Positions 53,062 to 64,000 of a stretch of DNA of 64,000 nt are shown here, piece after piece. Made by a program: the position numbers and the translations under genes. The DNA comes from Maribacter aquivivus. Lineage in GTDB: Bacteria > Bacteroidota > Bacteroidia > Flavobacteriales > Flavobacteriaceae. The notes under the pieces were generated by a model that saw only the letters and a program-made list of their open reading frames with translations, was not told where the DNA came from and searched no databases. The stretch's first letter is position 1, and the number at the start of each line of letters is the position of its first letter. Where the stretch lies: positions 725,317 to 789,316 of the forward strand of contig NZ_FQZX01000002.1 of NCBI RefSeq assembly GCF_900142175.1, written 5' to 3'.

Positions 53062-53757
53062 ATGAAAACCTTTAAATGCGCTATCATAGAAGATTCTAGC
53101 ACGCAGCGAAAACTTCTTGAGCAAATTATCGAGAAAAATAAAAACCTAAAGCTCTTACATTCTTCTAGTGCGAGTGCTGAAAGCTTAGCAGAGGTAAATG
53201 CCTTGAAGATAGATTTCTTATTTCTTGATATTGAAATGCCCGTTATGAACGGATTCGAATTTTTAGCCGGACTAACAATTCATCCGCAAGTAATTATTAC
53301 GAGTCAGAATCAGAAATATGCCCTTGATGCTTTTGAGTTTAATGTAACGGATTTTCTTTTAAAGCCCTTTAGCAATACTAGGTTTGAAGCTGCCATTACC
53401 AAAGCAATTGATAAGGCGAAATCTGTAAAAAAGAAACAACCCGAAAGCAAATTAGTAGTAAAACACAATCTTAAGCAGGTGGAACTTAATATGCATGGCA
53501 TATTATATGTTGAAGCTTTGGGTGACTATGTAAAAGTGGTTACTGAAGAACGCAACTATATTATTCTCTCTACCATGAATGCTTTTAACAAAAGACTTGG
53601 TTCAGAAAATTTTATACGAATTCATAAATCGTATATCGTTAATTTAAAAATGGTGGAGCGCTATAATCACGAATTCATTGAAATTAAGAATAAGAAAATT
53701 CCGATTAGCCGAGCCAAAATAGTTGAACTCGACCAGCTTTTAAATTGTATCGAATAA
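53062..53757 (+). CDS. LytTR-family response regulator
   Basis: A 231-residue response regulator: receiver (1-115) with phosphoacceptor Asp56 (FLDIEMPVMNG) and Lys101 (LLKPF), and a C-terminal LytTR DNA-binding domain (about 130-231, ILYVEALGDYVKVVTEERNYIILSTMNAF then FIRIHKSYIVNL). Such regulators usually pair with a LytS-like histidine kinase, but none is adjacent, so it is an orphan here. It converges on the FGE gene 7 bp away. Confidence 0.9.
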   Translation: MKTFKCAIIEDSSTQRKLLEQIIEKNKNLKLLHSSSASAESLAEVNALKIDFLFLDIEMPVMNGFEFLAGLTIHPQVIITSQNQKYALDAFEFNVTDFLLKPFSNTRFEAAITKAIDKAKSVKKKQPESKLVVKHNLKQVELNMHGILYVEALGDYVKVVTEERNYIILSTMNAFNKRLGSENFIRIHKSYIVNLKMVERYNHEFIEIKNKKIPISRAKIVELDQLLNCIE

Positions 53758-53764
53758 ATATTTC

Positions 53765-54901
53765 TTAGTTCTTTTCAAGCATCTCTACCGTTGCTACCGT
53801 TCTAAACCCGGTATGTTCTAAAGAAGAATCCATACTAGATCCCATTCTTGCAGATACTCTGTAACTAGCACAATACGATGCACTACATAAAAAAGAGCCG
53901 CCTTTAATTACGCGTTCTTTAGCAAGTGGATTATTTGGTGTAAACGGAGCTTCTGCTCCCGCAGGATTTATTAAAACCTTATTTCTATCCTTTATCTCTT
54001 TATAGTAGTTGGTATTATACCAATCGCTAGTCCATTCCCAAACATTGCCTGCCATATCATACAATCCGTAAGCATTTGGAGGATATGATTTTACCGGCGC
54101 GCGAAGTTCGAAACCGTCTGCTATTGTATTCTCTACAGGAAATTCACCTTCCCAAGTATTTGCTTTTTCCTTTAAAACAGATTCATTATCACCCCAGTTA
54201 TATATAGTGCCGTATGAACCTGCTCTAGATGCCAGCTCCCACTCCGCCTCTGTTGGCAAACGTCTATTTGCCCAGTCGCAATAAGCCAATGCATCTTCGT
54301 AAGATACCTGCACTACCGGGTAATTGTCTTTGCCTTTAATGCTACTTTTAGGTCCGTTTGGGTGTTTCCAGTCTGCACCGATAGTCCAGTTCCACCACTG
54401 CGAAAAGTCATATAAATTAGGTACTGTAGATTTTGCTTTTTTAAATGTCAATGATCCTGGTTGCAATATAGAATCGTGTGGTTTTTCGGTACCTGGTGGC
54501 ACTTGCTTTTTAAGTTCTTCCCAATCTATTCCCTTTTCGGCAACTGTTATATAGCCCGTAGCTTTTACAAATGCCGCAAACTGAGCGTTGGTAACTTCTG
54601 TGGCATCCATAAAAAAACCATCAACTGTTACATCAATAGCTGGTTTTTCATGATCCATTGCCGTTTTATCACTGCTAATTGCTCCTTGCTCAAAAGTTGC
54701 ACCAGAAACCCAAACCATGCCATCAGGCGCAGCTAATTCTTCAGGTTTTTTGCTCAAAATCGTATGCTCCACTACCTGTGCGGTTTCTTCAACCTTCGCT
54801 GCAACTTTTTCTTGGGCTTTGTTTTCTTTGGATTCCGGCTTACAATTTACCATTCCTAAAAACAATAAACCTAACCCTAAAACTTGTACACTTTTATTCA
54901 T
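53765..54901 (-). CDS. Formylglycine-generating enzyme-type lipoprotein
   Basis: A 378-residue FGE/SUMF1-family protein with a lipobox (VNC, Cys20). Conserved blocks are DATEVTNAQFAAFVKATGY, RLPTEAEWELASRAG, GNVWEWTSDW and GGSFLCSASYCASYRVSAR. The last has both active-site cysteines, Cys339 and Cys344, spaced as in human FGE. It should convert the Cys of CxPxR sulfatases to formylglycine. Being a lipoprotein, it would act in the periplasm after secretion. It lies 49 bp after a GH2 gene and in one cluster with a CxPxR sulfatase, its probable client. Confidence 0.85.
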   Translation of the reverse strand: MNKSVQVLGLGLLFLGMVNCKPESKENKAQEKVAAKVEETAQVVEHTILSKKPEELAAPDGMVWVSGATFEQGAISSDKTAMDHEKPAIDVTVDGFFMDATEVTNAQFAAFVKATGYITVAEKGIDWEELKKQVPPGTEKPHDSILQPGSLTFKKAKSTVPNLYDFSQWWNWTIGADWKHPNGPKSSIKGKDNYPVVQVSYEDALAYCDWANRRLPTEAEWELASRAGSYGTIYNWGDNESVLKEKANTWEGEFPVENTIADGFELRAPVKSYPPNAYGLYDMAGNVWEWTSDWYNTNYYKEIKDRNKVLINPAGAEAPFTPNNPLAKERVIKGGSFLCSASYCASYRVSARMGSSMDSSLEHTGFRTVATVEMLEKN

Positions 54902-54950
54902 GGCTTAAATATACTTTCTACGTTTTAATTCATCTCTAAATAATCCGATT

Positions 54951-58145
<3,195 letters not shown>

Positions 58146-58368
58146 CTAGTTGTTCAAGTGTGTTAGTTACAATCTATACGAATTCACTATTATTATAATG
58201 ATTTCGCATTGTAGATGTTTTAATTTATGGAAATTCACATTTTGATACCCGAATATTTCAGATACTATCAAATATTCCATCCTTGCAAAATACAACTAAA
58301 CTTGCGAATTTGAAAAAGATACCATGTTGTAGACCTCATAAAATAATGAGGTTGCGCATGCCATAATC

Positions 58369-59931
58369 TTAATGGCTTAAGAATCCGTTTTCTAGCAGTG
58401 GAATTTGAAAACGTTCAGTATCTGGTTTGGTGTGTTCTTTTTTGAATATTTCTGCCGCCTTTTCTAAAATCTCAAGATAATCTAAAGCTATATTATTCTT
58501 TTCTGTAGGGTCGTTCTTTAAATTATAAAGCTCTAATGTTGGCTGCTCGTTATCTTTTAAATGCTGACGAACTACTTTAAAATCGCCCATTCTAATCGCT
58601 ATTTGTCCGCCATATTCGGGGAATTCCCAATACATAAACTCATGTTGTATTTGCTTATCTTCGCCTAATAATGTGGGTAAGAAGCTAATTCCGTCTGTGT
58701 CTATTGGTTTTTCCATTTTAAGGATATCAACAACAGTTGCCAGCATATCATAATGTGCAGAGGCATGGTCGCTTTTAGTATCCGGCTTTATTTTGCCTGG
58801 CCAGGTAAAAAATGTAGGCACTCTAATTCCGCCTTCATACACAAATCCTTTCCCCTTACCATAAACACCATCAAAAGGTTTTGCGCTTTCAAAAAATGTA
58901 GGATCGGCTCCGCCTGCATAACTTGGTCCGTTATCAGAGGTAAATACAATCAGTGTGTTCTCATAAATTCCTTCATCCTTTAACTGCTTCACCAACTTAC
59001 CCACGTTCTCATCAAAATAAGAAACCATGGCGGCATACGCTGCATGGGGAGTCTGATGCGAAAAATAACCGTTACCCTCACCGGACAAATACGGCTCTTC
59101 TGGTCCAAATTTCTCCACATAATAATCTACCCAACGCTGCGGAGCTTGTAATGCCACATGCGGAATGGGTGTTGCCCAATACAAGAAAAACGGATTGTCT
59201 TTATTTGCTGCCACAAAACCCGTAAGCTCTTTAAACATTAAGTCTGGTGCATAATCTGTTAGCGTATAGTCCTTATAGCTATCAGGATTCTTTGGATCTA
59301 ACCCTTTTGGGAACGGTGAACTTGGTGCAACGGTATCATTCGCCAAATGAACGCGGTTTCTGTTCTTATACAAATGCAATGGATAATACGTGTGTGCCTG
59401 TCGCTGGCAATTGAATCCGTAGAAAAAATCGAATCCCATTTCATTTGGTATGGAGTGTGTATGTGGTGCGCCTAATCCCCATTTACCAACCAAACCTGTC
59501 TTGTAACCCTCATCTTTTAAGTAATTAGCAATGGTCTTGGTCCCTTTAGGAACTGGTCTTTGCCCCTCTAAGGTGGAATCTTTTGCCATGGCTTTATAAT
59601 TCCATACATCGCCACGGTCATTCCACTCATCATTACCCCTTATAAAAGAATTACCTGCGTGCTTACCGGTCAAAAACATATATCTGGCAGGTGCGCAAAC
59701 GGGAGCACTAGAGTAATGCTGTGTAAAAATCATGCCTTGTTTTGATAAGGCGTCGATATTGGGCGTTTCTATTTTCTCTTGACCAAAAGCGCCTATTTCG
59801 GCATAACCTAAATCGTCAGCTAGTATGTAAATGATATTTGGTTTTTGCGCTATTGGCGATTCAATTTTCTTTTCATCTTGACAAGAAAAAAGCTGAATAG
59901 CTACAAAAAGTAATAGGAAGATATTTTTCAT
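58369..59931 (-). CDS. Type I sulfatase (family S1), lipoprotein
   Basis: A 520-residue sulfatase with a lipobox (LFSC, Cys17). Catalytic motif Cys79-Ala-Pro-Ala-Arg83 (APVCAPARYMFLTGK) must be matured to formylglycine. Metal ligands fit ADDLGYAEIG near the N-terminus and FTSDNGPSY in the middle; HIS-rich substrate residues occur in GKWGLG and HTHSIPNE. It would remove sulfate esters from a polysaccharide. It sits 34 bp after the M20 amidohydrolase gene and 226 bp before the GH2 gene, all on the minus strand with the FGE gene. Confidence 0.9.
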   Translation of the reverse strand: MKNIFLLLFVAIQLFSCQDEKKIESPIAQKPNIIYILADDLGYAEIGAFGQEKIETPNIDALSKQGMIFTQHYSSAPVCAPARYMFLTGKHAGNSFIRGNDEWNDRGDVWNYKAMAKDSTLEGQRPVPKGTKTIANYLKDEGYKTGLVGKWGLGAPHTHSIPNEMGFDFFYGFNCQRQAHTYYPLHLYKNRNRVHLANDTVAPSSPFPKGLDPKNPDSYKDYTLTDYAPDLMFKELTGFVAANKDNPFFLYWATPIPHVALQAPQRWVDYYVEKFGPEEPYLSGEGNGYFSHQTPHAAYAAMVSYFDENVGKLVKQLKDEGIYENTLIVFTSDNGPSYAGGADPTFFESAKPFDGVYGKGKGFVYEGGIRVPTFFTWPGKIKPDTKSDHASAHYDMLATVVDILKMEKPIDTDGISFLPTLLGEDKQIQHEFMYWEFPEYGGQIAIRMGDFKVVRQHLKDNEQPTLELYNLKNDPTEKNNIALDYLEILEKAAEIFKKEHTKPDTERFQIPLLENGFLSH

Positions 59932-59964
59932 ATTGGTCAGATAGGTTGGTTGTCTTAAAGATAC

Positions 59965-61098
59965 CTATTTTCCTAAAATATCTGTAATCAAACCTTTAAA
60001 CATCAAAAGCCCCGTATCTATGAGCTCATCGGGAAAATCGTAATCAGAATGATGTAAGGCTGGCTGATTTTGCCCTGCCCCTAATCCGAAAATGGCACTT
60101 TTATATTTTGATGAAAACCACCCAAAATCTTCTCCGAATTTTAATGACTTCGGATGCTCAACCAATTCTAAATTTTGTTGCTTTGCTACCTTTTCAACTA
60201 AAGCAACGCACTCTGTATTATTATCTGAAGCCGGAAAAAACTCGAACCAATCTATTTCTGCTTTCAATTTATGAGTGTTTGAAACTTCACTTACTGCTTG
60301 TTTTATTTTACCTTCTAAAACATTCATTACTTCACCGCTCCATGTGCGAATGGTATAATGTAATGCTGCATTTTCGGGAGAAATTCCGTAATTCTTCTCC
60401 CCTAAATCAATACAAATTGGGGTCAAAATAGCAAAATCAGTACTATGAGCATTAGGGTTTTCAAACGTAGCAATTATTTGAATTAATTCTGCCACTGCCA
60501 TTGCAGGATTCACTCCGTTTTCTGGCTCAGAAGCATGAGCTTTCTTTCCTTTTAATTGAATTTTAAAGCTTTGGACTGTAGCCGTAAAGAAACCTAATTT
60601 TACAATGATAGAATGCATTTTCTCACCTGGAAGGTTATGAAGTGCAAAGACATAATCTGGATTGAGATTTAGAAATTGCTCATCTTCTAAAACCCTTGCA
60701 GCACCTTTTCCTGTTTCTTCTGCCGGTTGAAAAAGTAATACTACTTTGCCTTTGTTGAACTTAGCCACTGATAACCACTCAGCCAAACCAGCAACAATAG
60801 TCATGTGACCATCATGACCACATTTATGCGATACTCCGTAATTATCAGATGTATACGCAAATGTATTCTCTTCAATTATTGGCAAGGCATCCAGCTCACA
60901 ACGAATAACAATGGTTGGTCCGTTTTCTTCAAATTCATATACAACCGCAACCCCCGCCCCGCCTATATTACTTATAATTTCTGCGGGATGGTATTTCTTA
61001 ACAAATTCTATGATACGTTTTGCTGTAAAATGTTCTTTCCCTGAAAGCTCAGGGTTTTGGTGTAGTTGTTTTCTAAGCTGAACCAAGGTTTTATTCAT
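59965..61098 (-). CDS. M20-family amidohydrolase (IAA-amino acid hydrolase-like)
   Basis: A 377-residue M20D metallo-aminohydrolase. RKQLHQNPELSGKE at the start, VIRCELDALPI and CGHDGHMT (metal Cys/His), LLFQPAEETGKGAA (Glu-Glu), FALHNLPG, and a closing LHHSDYDFPDELI. It hydrolyses amide bonds of N-acyl amino acids or similar substrates. There is no signal peptide, so it is cytoplasmic. It is the first gene of the minus-strand run into the sulfatase, GH2 and FGE genes, and might process an amide-linked breakdown product. Confidence 0.88.
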   Translation of the reverse strand: MNKTLVQLRKQLHQNPELSGKEHFTAKRIIEFVKKYHPAEIISNIGGAGVAVVYEFEENGPTIVIRCELDALPIIEENTFAYTSDNYGVSHKCGHDGHMTIVAGLAEWLSVAKFNKGKVVLLFQPAEETGKGAARVLEDEQFLNLNPDYVFALHNLPGEKMHSIIVKLGFFTATVQSFKIQLKGKKAHASEPENGVNPAMAVAELIQIIATFENPNAHSTDFAILTPICIDLGEKNYGISPENAALHYTIRTWSGEVMNVLEGKIKQAVSEVSNTHKLKAEIDWFEFFPASDNNTECVALVEKVAKQQNLELVEHPKSLKFGEDFGWFSSKYKSAIFGLGAGQNQPALHHSDYDFPDELIDTGLLMFKGLITDILGK

Positions 61099-61154
61099 AC
61101 CATAAATATAGGATGATTATCGCGAGACTAGAAATAACGATATACTTATTAAAA

Positions 61155-61343
61155 CTAAATCTTACCGTTATTTTTCATTTCGTAGACTGCATATAAAATG
61201 AGACCAACAGAGCATAATCCCATACCTAACGGTGATAAAAAACCATTGTTCAAACTAGCATTGGTCAGCTCTATAATTACTGCTGCTATTAGTATTAAAA
61301 GCCCAAGAAGACTTACCGTTAAAGAAATGTCTTTGATGTTCAT
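61155..61343 (-). CDS. Two-helix small membrane protein
   Basis: A 62-residue protein with two hydrophobic segments (about 7-26 and 37-55) and a basic end (YEMKNNGKI). I know no family. It lies 101 bp downstream of the alkane monooxygenase gene on the same strand. A similar 65-residue two-helix protein occurs upstream of that gene, so the two may be partners or relatives. Their C-terminal halves share a loose pattern (PLGxGL then two aromatic or aliphatic residues and MK). Confidence 0.55.
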   Translation of the reverse strand: MNIKDISLTVSLLGLLILIAAVIIELTNASLNNGFLSPLGMGLCSVGLILYAVYEMKNNGKI

Positions 61344-61443
61344 TTTTTGTATTTTTTAGAACTAACCTCCATAAGATTAGTTGTTCGTATTATTATCGAA
61401 AATAATTATCCCCATATTTCAGAAGTTCGGCGGACCGATACTA

Positions 61444-62484
61444 TCAGACTATCATATCTTTTGGTATTCTCTTATTCATTATGGCAAACCATAATGGCGG
61501 ATATAAAGACAACACCATAGATGTAGGATATCCATAAGCCATTTGCGGACTCTCATCGTGGCAATCTAATATTTGATATTTTTTTGAAGATTTATAATGG
61601 TGATCGCTGTGTCTGGTTAACTCATATAAAACAATTCGCCCAACTACGTGGTTAGAGTTCCATGAGTGCATTTCGCGAACACGTTCATATCTACCAGATT
61701 TGGTTTTATGTCGTAATAAACCATAATGTTCAATATAGTTTACAGTTTCAAGCATAATGAAACCAACGATACCCGCTAAAAGTCCAAACAATAGCACTTT
61801 AGGACTGAAGAAAAATAAAATAGCACCCAAGTACATCATCTGGAAAAAAGTATACCAAAGCATGTCATTATTGACAGACATAAAACCTTGGTTATTACTC
61901 TTCAACAGTCTTTTCTGAATTTTCCATGCATTAAAGTATTGCCGAAAACTTGAAGTAAACCAAAAAGAATACACACTTTGATTGTACTTGGCAGTAGCCG
62001 GATCTTCTGGTGTTGCGGCATGCAAATGATGCCCAAAATTATGTTCAATATAAAAATGCATGTAAAAACTTGGTAGTAACAAAGCCTTGCCTATAAAACG
62101 CTCGTTGGTACTCTGTCGATGACCAAGTTCGTGGGCAACATTTATTCCGTTAGTACCTAAAACAATACCTATCGAGAAAATTAAACCTAAAAATTCATAC
62201 GTAGCCAGGTTTTGCGTATTCACAATGTAAAAACCCCATAATAACAACCCAATAATAACCGGTAAATTGAGATAGAGAAGCCAATCAAAAACTTTTCGTT
62301 TTAGTTTATCTTCTACCTCGTTTTCGTCTAAATTGGAAGTTTCAACAGGAAGTAAGATTTCTAATATCGGAATAATTACAAATGCGTAAAAAGGCGTTAG
62401 AAAGGTAAAAATCCCCTTGAAGTATAAACCCATAAAAGCAACTAAGGGCAAAGAAAATGCAGCTAGGTATTTCAAGTCTTTCAT
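61444..62484 (-). CDS. alkB: Alkane 1-monooxygenase
   Basis: A 346-residue non-haem di-iron membrane hydroxylase with about six membrane helices and the diagnostic histidine boxes: HELGHR, EHNFGHHLHAATPEDPATA, IEHYGLLR and the long NSNHVVGRIVLYELTRHSDHH. It oxidises terminal methyl groups of medium-chain alkanes using rubredoxin electrons. No rubredoxin gene is adjacent. The gene is flanked by two small membrane protein genes and an upstream inverted repeat. The name is shared by the unrelated DNA-repair dioxygenase at 7520-8131. Confidence 0.93.
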   Translation of the reverse strand: MKDLKYLAAFSLPLVAFMGLYFKGIFTFLTPFYAFVIIPILEILLPVETSNLDENEVEDKLKRKVFDWLLYLNLPVIIGLLLWGFYIVNTQNLATYEFLGLIFSIGIVLGTNGINVAHELGHRQSTNERFIGKALLLPSFYMHFYIEHNFGHHLHAATPEDPATAKYNQSVYSFWFTSSFRQYFNAWKIQKRLLKSNNQGFMSVNNDMLWYTFFQMMYLGAILFFFSPKVLLFGLLAGIVGFIMLETVNYIEHYGLLRHKTKSGRYERVREMHSWNSNHVVGRIVLYELTRHSDHHYKSSKKYQILDCHDESPQMAYGYPTSMVLSLYPPLWFAIMNKRIPKDMIV

Positions 62485-62496
62485 AAAGGGTACAGT

Positions 62497-62603
62497 GATT
62501 TAATTTATCAAAAAAACAATAGTTATATCGTGTTTATTTTAATCTGTAATAAGCTTATTGACAGCTGACTAAAGCTAATCAATTTACTTTGATAAATTAA
62601 ATC
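62497..62603. promoter_or_regulatory. Perfect 16-bp inverted repeat upstream of alkane monooxygenase
   Basis: GATTTAATTTATCAAA at 62497-62512 and its exact complement at 62588-62603 enclose 75 bp. It begins 12 bp before the alkane monooxygenase start codon. It could be a regulator binding site pair, a structured leader or the ends of a small element. The sequence is AT-rich, which lowers its significance. Confidence 0.4.
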
Positions 62604-62681
62604 TTTATAATTTACATTTTTTATAAGACGTTAGGTTATATCAAAAAATGTGTAGGTAAATTCATCGCCCTTATATAACTA

Positions 62682-62879
62682 CTATTCAACTTTATTTTCC
62701 TTTCCTTTTTTCATGTAACCAATAGCCCAAAGAAATAGACCCAATGGTAATATGATATCGATGGATTCGTAAACTGAACTTAGTGCTTCAATAACATAAT
62801 ATTTCTTTGAAATGAAAAATAACGCCCCAATTATTATAAGCGTGAAACCGATGATTTCTAATGTATTTTTCTTTTCCAT
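62682..62879 (-). CDS. Two-helix small membrane protein
   Basis: A 65-residue protein with two hydrophobic segments (about 8-24 and 38-55) and a strongly basic C-terminus (MKKGKENKVE). It resembles in layout the 62-residue protein at 61155-61343. No family is recognised. It lies 197 bp upstream of the alkane monooxygenase gene, separated by the inverted repeat region. Confidence 0.55.
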   Translation of the reverse strand: MEKKNTLEIIGFTLIIIGALFFISKKYYVIEALSSVYESIDIILPLGLFLWAIGYMKKGKENKVE

Positions 62880-62993
62880 TTTTTTATTTTTTTAATTGCA
62901 AGATTCAAAATATTTGGCGGACTGTGTAAACATGACCTAGCCTTTAAATATGGCACTTTATGAGTTGTTTGTTATAGCCATTGTCAGCAAAAA

Positions 62994-64000
62994 TTATTCT
63001 GCATTCAGTTGAAATTTTTGAGCTCTTCCATTAGAGTTTCGCACAACAATTTCATACTCTCCTTGTCTTAAAGCAAGGTTTATGAATTCAGTTTTATTCT
63101 CAATTTCTAAAATATCCATGGGAATAGCAGTTTTTATATCCTCTCCTTTTTTATAAGCCAAAACCATTATTGGATAATCCATTTCTATATTTTTCAAATT
63201 CAACTTAATCATTTTATTACCGTTCTTAATAAGCCAATTTGGTCTTCCATTTTCAAACACTGTATTTGGATGTAAAATAGCAATGTCAGACCAGCTTTCT
63301 CCTCGTACATATTCCATGGGATTTCCTTCTTTGTCTAATAGAGCAGTCGCTTCCGTCAGTTTTAAAGCTTTTAATAATGGATGATTAAATTCAGGCTTGC
63401 TTTTTTCGGTGTAAAGAACTTGATATATTGTCAAAGGGTCGATTCCTGTAAATTCGGTTAGTCTACCTGCCATAGCTTTACCCCAAGATTCGTAATTTCC
63501 TTCCAAAGCATGTGCGTAACCACAATGAATTATAAATTTTTCATTTGGGCGTTCTTCAATCACTTTTTAAATATTTCTAGCCTGTTCAATTTCCCTTTCT
63601 GTCCCATTTACATCTGAAGTCTGTTCATAAGAAAAGACATTGAATCCAATTTCGAGCGCAGACCTTACCAAATCTCCAAATTGCGGGTCTGTCATGTAAA
63701 ATCCTGATTTCTGAAGTGGATATTTACGCTTGTTTAATAATGTATCTTTATTGGAACTATTGTCTAAATCTTCAAAACTAATGTTTGAGTATCCATTTTT
63801 GTAAAGTTTTTTTAAAAGTGATTTTGTAAAAACCCTGTGACTAGAGTTATGATGAGCTTCATTGATTATTAAAACTTTATGTTCTTTCGATTGTTTAACT
63901 ATAAGGTTTACGGCATTAACTTTCTTGTATTTTTCATTTATAGAATCAATTTCTAAAATTGTATAGGCTGTATCTCTTGTTCCCATTGCTAAATCCCATG
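62994..64000 (-). pseudogene. ChaN/erythromycin-esterase-like gene interrupted by a stop codon (5' end outside window)
   Basis: On the minus strand one reading frame runs from the window edge to 62994 with a single TAA at 63567-63569. Before it lies INEAHHNSSHRVFTKSLLKKL and ISFEDLD, after it KVIEERPNEKFIIHCGYAHALEG; together they make one ChaN/erythromycin-esterase-like fold. The two parts are in the same frame with no gap, and joining them across the stop gives the expected ARNI-x-KVIEERP sequence. The simplest reading is a nonsense mutation (CAA to TAA) or a sequencing error. The frame is open to base 64000, so the start is off-window; a second half starting at a GTG (63563) could still be translated. 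Confidence 0.65.

Noticed and set aside
53765..54901. Plain hypothetical SUMF1-like protein lacking activity
   Set aside because: Both catalytic cysteines (339 and 344) are present with the normal spacing, so an active enzyme is the better reading.

Overview
The window looks like a chromosomal segment of a marine-type member of the Flavobacteriaceae (Bacteroidota). It is AT-rich, has many lipoproteins with a short signal followed by Cys, almost no Shine-Dalgarno sequences, -7 promoter boxes of the TAnnTTTG type, a giant hybrid two-component regulator, and typical flavobacterial families (DUF2141, DUF2461, head GIN, PspC with PadR, M81). No rRNA, tRNA, integrase, IS transposase or CRISPR array was seen.

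Layout. 1-9752: an edge cyclophilin lipoprotein, a PIG-L deacetylase/TPR lipoprotein/nitrilase operon, an ArsR-LLM oxidoreductase pair, a K+/H+ antiporter, the DNA-repair AlkB and a FAD dehydrogenase. 9753-12692: a small secreted protein between two related intergenic repeats, then a DEAD-box helicase and a peptidase E homologue. 12976-19760: a signalling operon with a histidine-kinase remnant, two paralogous 7TM histidine kinases, a single-domain response regulator, a response regulator fused to a class III nucleotide cyclase, and a membrane protein resembling the Pycsar effector PycTM. A three-copy array of palindromic repeats follows, and a related repeat sits in frame inside the first kinase. 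20495-33865: metabolic and stress genes (S9 peptidase, PaiB, DoxX, OxyR, PBP4, MsrA-like, NudK, M81).

34137-42982: a minus-strand cluster of methyltransferase, membrane acyltransferase, six-blade kelch lipoprotein, collagen-like lipoprotein and a 1343-residue hybrid two-component system. 43392-49067: a TIGR00266/hotdog operon facing a DUF4870-PadR-PspC-GIN envelope operon, with a palindrome over the promoter that is a good PadR operator candidate. 49158-53757: muropeptide epimerase, AONS-like enzyme, thioredoxin reductase and an orphan LytTR regulator. 53765-61098: a sulfated-glycan cluster with a formylglycine-generating enzyme that has both active-site cysteines, a GH2 beta-galactosidase, a CxPxR sulfatase and an M20 amidohydrolase. 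61155-64000: alkane 1-monooxygenase between two tiny membrane proteins, then a ChaN/erythromycin-esterase-like gene broken by an in-frame stop at the right edge.

The most noteworthy system is 13323-19760. Kinases that sense an extracellular cue appear to control, by phosphorelay, a cyclase whose product would act on a Pycsar-like membrane effector. It therefore resembles an antiphage cyclic-nucleotide module with a two-component input.
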